This document shows positions 56,613 to 64,000 of a stretch of 64,000 nucleotides of DNA, piece by piece; the first letter of the stretch is position 1; each line of letters begins with the position of its first letter. The notes under the pieces are model-generated. The model was not told the origin of the DNA, searched no databases, and saw nothing but the letters and a program-made list of their open reading frames with translations. The stretch is taken from positions 1 to 64,000 of the forward strand of contig JARNGD010000159.1 in the NCBI GenBank assembly GCA_031001845.1. The letters are read 5' to 3'. Made by a program: the position numbers and the translations under genes. This DNA comes from Achaetomiella virescens. Lineage: Eukaryota > Ascomycota > Sordariomycetes > Sordariales > Chaetomiaceae.

Positions 56613-57062
56613 GGTACGCAGGCGCTTCGACAGCACGGAATCTACATGAAGCGCGCCGCCCCAGCTGCACGCCCTTCTATTAAGAGAACAGCGACACCGC
56701 CATGCGCTCCGAGCAGATCCGATGGTGCCTGGACATCGCCAACGCCCTGGCGTATGTCCACCAGCACAGCGTCCGGCATGCGGACCTGACGGGCCGGAAC
56801 CTGCTGCTCGACGCGGACCGTAACATCCTGCGCTGCAACATCTCGGGGTCGTCCGTTGAAGGAGACGACGCGATAGGTGATCGCGGGAGCAGAGCACCAC
56901 CATCCGGACCGGAGGAGTACTTGAAGCCTACGATGCGGTCCGAGATATCTCTTGGGTCGGCGATGTCGAGATCTTGGCGAGCCAAAAGCCGCACCATAGT
57001 CTTGAGGAAGGAAAGTACCCGACGTTACTAATAGTGATATTACCCCGGCGACGCGATTGCCA
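56613..57062 (+). pseudogene. Remnant of a protein kinase domain
   Basis: The part after 56680 reads SEQIRWCLDIANALAYVHQH, VRHADLTGRNLLLDADRN, then ILRCNISGSSVEGDDA, and after a break EILASQKPHHSLEEGKYP. This matches the C-lobe of small fungal kinases, with the catalytic loop HADL...RN in place of HRDL...KN and with the DFG site reading CNIS. The N-lobe (Gly loop, Lys) is not recognisable upstream, where the polypyrimidine tract begins. It is therefore a truncated or decayed kinase gene. A downstream end near 57062 is approximate. Confidence 0.65.
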
Positions 57063-57462
57063 AATGCTGGAAGGGACAAGCTTGGCTCGGAAGCAGAAGC
57101 GGCCGGGGAGATAGCCCAGTTAGGCACGTTTCCATATAAGTTCATCGACAGGCATACTAACCATGTTGTACAAACGCTGAGTGATCAGGACGGATAGACG
57201 GGCCTGAACTAGAGGAGCACGGCATATCCTGGGTAGCTTAGAGGAAAGACTGTGACCGGACTTCCGAACAACTTCCTGCACCGAGTTGGCTCCGTCATTA
57301 TGCCATGACTTCCGTCGAGTCTGTACCCGGAGGACGTAGCTTCTGTGACGCTCGATGGAGTATCGTCCAAGAGATGAGCCGAAACGCTGAAACTCCTGCA
57401 GTGTATGCCATCTTCTTATTTTCTGACTCATCTCATGCACTCTATCCCGACCACACTTCACA
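57063..57462. other. Intergenic region
   Basis: 400 bp between the kinase relic and the 3' end of the AP-1 beta gene. Nothing recognised. Confidence 0.45.
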
Positions 57463-59941
57463 TTAGAACAACCCCAGCAAATCATCATTCCCCCCCTTCT
57501 GCTGTTGTCCCCCATTCCCGTGCCCCAACTGCTGTCCGGGCGGCGGCGGCGCGCTCGTTCCGCTCAAGTCCATCCCCGCAAACCCACTCATCAGATCATT
57601 CATCACCACCAAAACCCTGCACCCGCACCACCACCCGTAGTAGCAGCCGCCGGGGCCGGCGCATCAAACAAGCCCATAATATCCGCCATCCACCACTCGG
57701 CGCGGGCGGCACCCCCACCCCACCCACGCTCATCGGACTCGCCACCCTGTCCGGCGTGCCGGTGCCCGCAGGGTTCTGCTCGGCACTGGCCGGCGCAGCA
57801 CCATCGAAGTCGATGTCCAGCAGGTTCTCGATATTGTTCTGCGCCGAGGCACCAGCGGCGCCATTGGCAGCGGCAGCCGCGGCCGCCACGGACGCGGCAA
57901 TGGGGTTCTCGGCGGCGTTCTGGCGCTGCTCCTGGATGGCGGCGCGCTGAATCGCCTCAGCGCCGAAGCGGCCCTTGCCGACGAACGACTCGGGCGGTTT
58001 GTGGTAGACGGAGGCGAGGGTGGAGAGTTCCGAGAGGAGTTGCTCGAGGAGAACTGGGGGGAGGCTGGTCACTGTGGTGTTGATGGCGGGTTTTTGGGCG
58101 AGGATGATGCTCTGTCAGGAGGTGTTAGTGGTGTGTGGGGAAAGAAGATGGGGGAGGAAAACGGCGGACCTTGGCAATGTCGAGATCGCCGGACACAGCG
58201 CCAGTAGATGTAGGCGCGGTCGCGGATGTCTGGGTTGTCGCTGTCGGCTGTGGCCAGCTGGAGGACCTTTTGGACGAGGCCTTGGTTGTTGCTCGGCTTC
58301 TTGAGGAAGAGCTTCACCACGGCAGTGAGGATTTGTAGTTGTGTCTGCCAGGTGTCAGCTCGGTGAAACACAAGTCGTCTGAGGCACAAGGAGCATCATA
58401 CTTGAGTAAACTCCTCTGAAAACACATCAACAAACCCAGACAATATTTGATCGGCGTTGTTGATCTTCTCAGCATACTCGCCCACAATCCAGATGAGCGA
58501 CCCCCGGGCATTCGGTTCGTCCAGTTCGTCGATGTACTTGCAGAGCGTGGGAATGACACCTTCGTACCCGGGGTACTTCCGAAGAATGTCCTTGATGACG
58601 ACAATAACCTCCTGGACAACGTAGTTGACCTTGGTGGAGATGAGGTCCAGCAGAGCGTTGACGCACTTTTCGCTGGCTGCCTCGATCTTGATCGCCACCT
58701 GGCCGATGGCCTTGACGGCGCGCTTGACAAAGTCCATGTCCACTTCGAGCGCGTACTCCTTCAACTCGGAGAGCAGTTGGTCGAAGTTCCTGTCGTTCGC
58801 TATCTGACCATGATTTCGAGTTTCTGGAGCTTGACATAGGGCGGGTCGTTGTACTTGCAGAAAAAAACCCTAAGCTCCTTGCTTAGGATGTCTGGCTTCG
58901 CCTGCAGGAGGAGGTCGATATTCCTAAGGGCAACGTATTGCACTTCGGGTGCAGAGGAGACGAGGGTGACTGCAAAGGTCAGTGCATGCGCAGGGGGAGG
59001 TGGGGGTCGATATACCTAATGGGGGTGCCATCTTCTTCAGATATTGCCTGACCAGCTCAGGGTTGATGAGCTTCATGTGGATGAAAACGACCTTGACGGC
59101 AGCCAGCACAACGCTGGGGTTGACGTGCTGGAACTGCGGGGCAACTCTTTCGCAGATATGCTCCGACTCTTTGACATCCGAGGGCGGGTAGGCCGCCAAT
59201 GTGCTCAGAATCGTCACTCTCCCCCACTCCGTGCACTCATTCAACGCCATGAGCAGCTTCTTCAGCGTGTTGGGCGTGATGACCAGGGCTCTCGTCTCGG
59301 GCGCAGTCTCGCTGATTTCCGACAGGGCCTGGACCGAGTTGGCCACAACCATGGGGTTCGGATCGCCGATCATCTCCTGCAGGGTCTCGAGGAAACCGTT
59401 CTCAATGCACATGGTAGGGTTCAGGTCGAACAGCTTGGCGACGCAGATGGCAGCTGTCTTGCGCACGTAGGGCGACTCGTCCCGCAGGGTCTTCCTCAGC
59501 GGCTCCTCCATGTAATCCACCATCTTGTCAACGCGGACGCAGCCCATCGTCCGGATCGCCAGTGCGGGATAAGCGGGTTCGGGTCTTCAGAGTCTTGGAC
59601 GAAGGTGTTGACGGCGAGAATGCAGAGGTCGGGATGTGATTTCGCGTAGTTCCTGCAGCTCATCAGTCGCAGGTCCACACAGCACAGAACTGCGAGCTGC
59701 CTTACATCAGGTACAGATAGACCAGCTTCTTCTGGTCCAGATCTGCCGTTGCAATGTTCTTGAGAACATCGGGGAACAGCGCCGACACGTCCTTACCCAA
59801 CGTCATGGCCATGATGGTCTTCTGGATGGCCTCCTTGCGCTCGTGGGCATACTGTGACACCAGACCCGCGCGCAGCTCAAATGTCTCGCCTTTACGCGGG
59901 GGCGCAAAGGCCCCGCGGATGCGGTTCACTGCCTGCGCCAT
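57463..59941 (-). CDS. apl2: AP-1 complex beta-adaptin
   Basis: Large beta subunit of the clathrin adaptor AP-1, which sorts cargo at the trans-Golgi and endosomes. ATG 59941 (MAQAVNRIRGAFAPPRKGE). Five exons: 59941-59706, 59652-59016, 58969-58402, 58344-58170, 58111-57463, with normal GT-AG introns, total about 750 residues. The adaptin trunk is well conserved (LVYLYLMNYAKSHPD, YVRKTAAICVAKLFDLNP, PPYVKLQKLEIMVRI, IWIVGEYAEKI). The hinge has a clathrin box NIENLLDIDFDG and ends DDLLGLF at TAA 57463-57465. There is no ear domain, as in yeast Apl2. Frame breaks near 59575, 58795, 58185, 57690 and 57620. AP-2 beta is the alternative; the hinge and clathrin box favour AP-1. Confidence 0.92.
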
Positions 59942-60828
59942 CGTTCGGGTATTGCCTCAGACGTGATCGAGGAGCGGGGTGCTGTCGATGGAGCCTGAGG
60001 CCGGGAGGGGCGGTGAATTGACTGGGCTCAGAAAAGGACAAATCGTCCGTTCAAAGCAAATCTTGCGGGTTCATTCGCCAGTCGAGGTGTGTCAGTCGTC
60101 GGCTGTCGCTTGTCGTGTTGCGCAAAGCAGGGCGCGCCGCCGAGACCGTTGTCGCAGATGTCTTGGTGCAGGCGTTCGAACTCTGGAAGAGCCACCATCT
60201 GTCAATCGTTCTGGGCTGTTTGTCGCCCCTGACAGCAAGTGGCTTGGCACCACAGCTCCAGCCACAGACCGCGGGGGACTTTGTGGGCTGACGCCTCATG
60301 CTTGTCCCTTCCCAGACACTGCGGAAGTGCGCCTCTGCATCATTTCTTTCCTTTTGCAGCATCAGGTGCGAGACTCGAGACGATCTTAGCGCCTATCGCA
60401 GGTGAAGCAAGCATGGTGGGTTTAAATCCATTTTCCCCATTGAGCTGGATTAACGCTGAAAAGGCGAATTTCCCAAACCTGCGGCGCCTCTTCATCGAGG
60501 CGAGGACTGATGGCGAAGAAAGAGATGTCTCAAGGAGAGCTGTACGTCTCACCCATCTCGTCGCCTTCGCGCACCCAAACTGACGAAATAATGTAGTTTT
60601 ACAACGCCGTTCTGTTTCTCGGCTCTGTTGCTATCTTTAGCTTGATCGCTCAGAGGATGAATGCCAGGACATGAGTTTTGCAATGTTGCAGCACGCGCCA
60701 GAGTTTCCCGGTCTTTCATGCTCTGATGATACATTTTACCATGAAATTCCTGAGCACAACACATCGGCTGGGCATCCATCCCAAACGCAAAAAGAAAATA
60801 AATCCGAGGATGGCGCAGCAAAAACAAA
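59942..60828. other. Intergenic region upstream of AP-1 beta
   Basis: About 900 bp with AP-1 promoter on one side and the tRNA 3' flank on the other. The minus-strand T-rich stretch just below 60829 (TTTGTTTTT) is a suitable Pol III terminator. No gene supported; frames at 60239-60583 have no domain. Confidence 0.5.
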
Positions 60829-60926
60829 CGTCACCTGTAGGATTCGAACCTACGCTCCCGAAGGAACTGCCTAGCGGCTAACCCGAGATTAGCAGGGCAG
60901 CGCGTTAACCACTCCGCCAAAGTGAC
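60829..60926 (-). tRNA. tRNA-Ser (anticodon GCU) with intron
   Basis: On the minus strand the acceptor GTCACTT pairs with AGGTGAC, followed by discriminator G. The D-arm is GGCGGAGTGGTTAACGCG. The anticodon stem CTGCC pairs with GGCAG. The loop CTGCTA plus A carries anticodon GCT. A 17-base intron (ATCTCGGGTTAGCCGCT) sits in the loop, and its TTAGC can pair with the anticodon GCTAA. The long variable arm (TTCCTTCGGGA) and the T-arm GTAGGTTCGAATCCTAC confirm a serine tRNA. A T-rich terminator follows. Confidence 0.95.
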
Positions 60927-61238
60927 TTGTGGCTCATAGACAGAGATAGCGATTTCAAGAGAGCCAACTCTGCAACACTGAGGCGACGCAGTGCGACCCA
61001 CACTCGCGGCCTAGTTATCTCTCGGAAAAAAGAACAACCGAAAGAGTGGTCTGGGATATTGAAAGCCTGAGAAAGAAAGTAAGGATGCGGTTGACAATTC
61101 TCCCCGTTTCCAGACAAATGCCTCGACGCCTAATGGGTATCTGACCCTGTCATACAATGTAAACCATCAAAACCCCACATCACACAGGTAATCGCCCTTG
61201 AACAAGAGGGCAAAAATAATCCGTGTTGCCCTCGCATC
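60927..61238. other. Short intergenic region
   Basis: 310 bp between the tRNA 5' end and the 3' end of the chromatin-protein gene. Nothing recognised. Confidence 0.5.
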
Positions 61239-62601
61239 TCAATCCGACTCGCTCTCACTCTCGTCCCCCAAAAATGCTAAAGCTGCCCTCGGGCGCCCCT
61301 TTGGCTGCCCTCTTCCCCTGACAGCAAGTTTGCCCCCTTCATCACTCTCCTCGTCCTCCTCCTCGCTCCCATTACCCTCAGTCTCCTCATCACTGCCCTC
61401 CTCCTTCAATCTCCCCGTCGTCACGGCCTTCGTAGCAGCCGCCCGTCTCGCCCTTCCCCTCCCCTCACTGCCGACGCCCCAATTCTTCTCCCCCTGCATG
61501 ACATCCTGCAGATCGGCCTGGAGCTCGCGCACATCTCCTTGATCTCGCGCGCCTTGGCCTCGGAAAACCGGCCTGTCATGCCGACCTCGGCCAGCATCTC
61601 CTTCAGGCGCCGGATCTTGGCCTTGGGCGTGTCGGCGCCGCACTTTTTGAACTCGAAGGCCCAGACTTTGCGGACGCCGCATTTCGCGAGCTGGGATTGC
61701 AGGGTCATGAGAGGCTTCATCTGGGATGGTGCGTCTTTGCCACTGGCGGAGGATTTGGTGGTGGTCTTGCTGGAACCTCGCTTGCGCTTTGGTGGTGGGG
61801 CTTCGTCGAGCACGGAGGAGAGGGAGCTGGAGGAGTCTTCAGCGGCGTCGTTGGTAGGCTCTTGGGGTGGCGATGGTTTGGGCTTCGGCTTGGGCTTCGG
61901 CGGCTCGTTGATTACAGAGGAGAGCGAGCTCTCATCCTCATCGGTCGCTGGTCTGGGTGTCTCTGATGGGCCCTTGCTTGATTGCGTCTCGTCGGGGACG
62001 TCAGACAACTCGCTCTCGCTCTCTGTGGGCCGCTTCGTTCGGCGCTTTTGAGCAGGCTTCGATGGCGCTTCCACACTCTCCTCTTCCAAGTCGTGAGGAA
62101 TCACAGTCTTTCTTCCACTTGCGCCGTTTGCTATCCTGTGCTTCTTCACTGGCCGCTCGCTTACATCCTCGTCACTGGTATTCCCAACTTCAGAGTCGGC
62201 ATCGGACGGCGTCGGCGCTTTCTTTGCGCGCTTCTTCGTTGCGGCGCTCGGCTTGGGGGCGGATTTCGCCCTCTTACTGGGCGCCGGCGCAGTTTTCGCA
62301 GAGGTTTCTTCTTTGCGTAAACATTGTTCAGGTCTTTCGAGCTCAGCCTGAAGCGCACATGGTCAGTGGCAATCGCAGGTGTTCGTATTCGCGGCGAGAG
62401 ACTGACCATTGTAGCCAGGATGATCTCTTTGCTCTTAGCCTTCCAGGCCCCGTCCTTCAAGAAGCCATCGCCGAGCTTCAGCTTCTTCTCAGCGGTTTGG
62501 CGCGCGTAATTGACGGTCAACTGGTCCCTCTCCGGGCCGTTGTAAGTCTGTCGCACCACGCTCGCGAGCTCCTTTGCGATGACCTCGTTGGTCGGGGCCA
62601 T
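61239..62601 (-). CDS. Nuclear acidic/basic protein, HIRIP3/DEK_C-like
   Basis: Probably a nuclear chromatin factor. ATG 62601 (MAPTNEVIAKELASVVRQTY); an in-frame ATG at 62625 would add eight residues. Residues 1-65 resemble the DEK_C-type helical domain at the N-terminus of HIRIP3-like histone chaperones (YARQTAEKKLKLGDGFLKDG). The middle is disordered, Ser/Glu/Lys-rich, with repeated SLSSV and PKPKPKPK stretches. A conserved C-terminal block follows (FEFKKCGADTPKAKIRRLKE, then EVGMTGRFSEAKAREIKE), then an acidic Glu/Asp/Ser tail. An intron lies near 62352-62403. Frame breaks near 62310, 62165 and 61540. About 430 residues. The histone-chaperone role is inference from layout; a general transcription regulator is an alternative. 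Confidence 0.7.
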
Positions 62602-63158
62602 CCTGGCCAAGGAAGAAACGGTCAATCAAGAATTGCCGGTCTTTCAAGGATTCTTCAGTCGCAATCCTCGTAAATCAGCGACAGCAGCGCACTTGGTTGA
62701 TTGAGATGTCACTGACCCAGTCGCGTTCTATGCTCCCTGGTTCCCATCAGGTTCCATCATGACGCGAATAGTGGGAAGGAAGCTTAAAATGGGTTGAAGT
62801 CTTGGCCACGAGCATCCAACCAGTAACAGTGCGAATAACTACTCTGAGGCAACACCGTACTGTATGATCATCTCCGGGTCATTGGTGCACGGTTCGTATG
62901 CAAGCTGGGCAAATTGTGGGGAACCCGCAGCAACTTCACCTGAACTCTGCGGAGCTGCTCAGCACTACACTGTAAATGACCACTCTAAACCCCGAACAAT
63001 CACCAGTTATGTCCCAGACTGATCCCAAACTTGGAGAAACCATGCCCATTTATTGTCTCCACTCGGATGTTATCAGCCACGATCCCGGAAGCACGATGCC
63101 AAAGAACCCAAGACCGATATCCCTCCAGAATGCAGAAAACTGCATTCCACCCTCACTC
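62602..63158. other. Intergenic region
   Basis: About 560 bp. Promoter side of the chromatin-protein gene; no supported gene. Confidence 0.5.
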
Positions 63159-63673
63159 CTAGTCCTCCTTCGCCTTATCAGAGACCTCCATCATCCGAGC
63201 CAGCTTGTACAGTGTCTTCTGGACATTGGTGCGGGTCTGGACAATCTCATATCGAGCCTTGGACACCTCAGCCACGAGCTCGCCGTTCTCGTAGCTAGCT
63301 TTCAGGAGGTTCTCATGGAGAATATCCATTGTGGGAATAACGTCCTTGATCTCAGCGAGGATTTTATTCATCTCAGCGACAACTGCGTTGTCGTCATCGA
63401 GAAAGCCCTCGCGGACCTTGACGACCTTCTCAATGTTCTCCTCACTTTGTTGGCCATGCCGCGCTGCTCATAGGTCTAGGAGCTGTTAGGAGGTCGTAGT
63501 GAAATGTGAAGTTGGGATCAGACTCACCGCCATGTCGGACGACATCTGGAACTCGGCCAGGTAGGTCACATAAGGGTGATGCTGATGAGTAAGCCTTTCT
63601 CGAGGCTCGACAGGTCCCCACCATACCCGAAGCGGTGGAGTGAATTCTCACTGTTACCCTATTTGGGATCCAT
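63159..63673 (-). CDS. Small coiled-coil protein of unknown family
   Basis: The gene runs from a probable ATG at 63673 (short first exon MDPK) through an intron to HHPYVTYLAEFQMSSDMA (about 63590-63535), a second intron (GTGAGT...CTAG, about 63534-63478), then TYEQRGMANK and, after a break near 63455, SEENIEKVVKVREGFLDDD and a long helix (VVAEMNKILAEIKDVIPTMD, on to LYKLARMMEVSDKAKED). The stop is at 63159. The 130-residue protein is almost wholly helical with heptad spacing and no signal or membrane segment. It resembles small subunits of coiled-coil complexes (kinetochore or tethering type) in layout only; I cannot assign it to a family. Confidence 0.6.
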
Positions 63674-64000
63674 GATTATACGTTTCGTCACTTTGCTTGT
63701 TCTGGGCAGTTGTCAGAGTCAGCTCTTCACTCCGTTCTTTCACGACACCAAGGAAAGTTCGGGAGGACAATGAAAATAGTTGAACAGCGAGATTTTTGAG
63801 CAACTGTTGCTAACAAATCCAGCATCCTTGCAATATTTTCCTTGCTTTGGCAGATTCGCCATCTTGATGGGAGGACTCACCAGGTCGATCTATTGTGGTA
63901 TAACCCCAAGCGCTCCAGACCCCAGGCTCTGTGATGAAGTCAGGAAGTCGAAAAGTTGGAGGGGCAGCAGAATGAGAAATAATAACAACGGAGCGGAGCA
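63674..64000. other. Right edge of window
   Basis: Promoter side of the coiled-coil gene. No gene recognised to the window end. Confidence 0.45.

Noticed and set aside
60239..60583. Plus-strand frame between AP-1 beta and the tRNA
   Set aside because: No domain, no conserved pattern, lies in the probable promoter of AP-1 beta.

Overview
The window is nuclear DNA of a filamentous ascomycete (Pezizomycotina). Evidence: short 50-80 bp GT-AG introns, HET, PTH11/SAT4-like and CBM1 proteins, plant-cell-wall hydrolases, GC-rich coding exons, and a pogo-type transposon relic with RIP-like stops. A Sordariomycete, perhaps Sordariales/Chaetomiaceae, fits the gene content, but this placement is inference. 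Almost every gene is interrupted by single-base deletions or insertions, mostly in short homopolymers. Even the conserved AP-1 beta-adaptin gene is hit. I read these as uncorrected sequencing or assembly errors, so CDS coordinates below run from start to stop across breaks, and the positions of breaks are given.

Layout. 1-4 kb: a duplicated Cys-Pro motif protein and, divergently, a microbial-type rhodopsin. 6-8 kb: a large glycoprotein-like membrane protein of unknown function. 10-14 kb: a small cysteine-rich protein, a PGAP4-like glycosyltransferase, and a secreted precursor carrying four or five copies of the peptide RSGYNK, which is the most novel item here. 16.9-21 kb: convergent GH26 mannanase (CBM35-GH26-CBM1) and GH127-type arabinofuranosidase. 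22.6-25.8 kb: SAT4/PTH11-like membrane protein and a MetE-like methyltransferase. 27.6-29.4 kb: hexose transporter, followed by about 4 kb without a recognisable gene. 33.7-36.9 kb: HET-domain protein, small tail-anchored protein, kinase-like protein with degenerate motifs. 37.9 kb: pogo relic. 38.7-42.8 kb: GH43 and a sugar transporter diverging from a region with three GGCTAA boxes. 43.7 kb: expansin-like small secreted protein, one of the few intact genes. 45.8-48.2 kb: ankyrin protein. 48.9-53.6 kb: divergent non-catalytic aspartic-protease-like membrane protein and membrane-anchored S33 peptidase. 54.3-56.2 kb: cytochrome P450. 56.6 kb: kinase relic behind a polypyrimidine tract. 57.5-63.7 kb: housekeeping block with AP-1 beta, an intron-containing tRNA-Ser(GCU), a HIRIP3/DEK_C-like chromatin protein and a coiled-coil protein.

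A biological theme is plant biomass use: GH26, GH127, GH43, the expansin-like protein and two sugar porters lie within 28 kb, with xylanase-regulator-type boxes between the GH43 and its neighbouring transporter. A second theme is allorecognition or signalling (HET, ankyrin and kinase-like genes).
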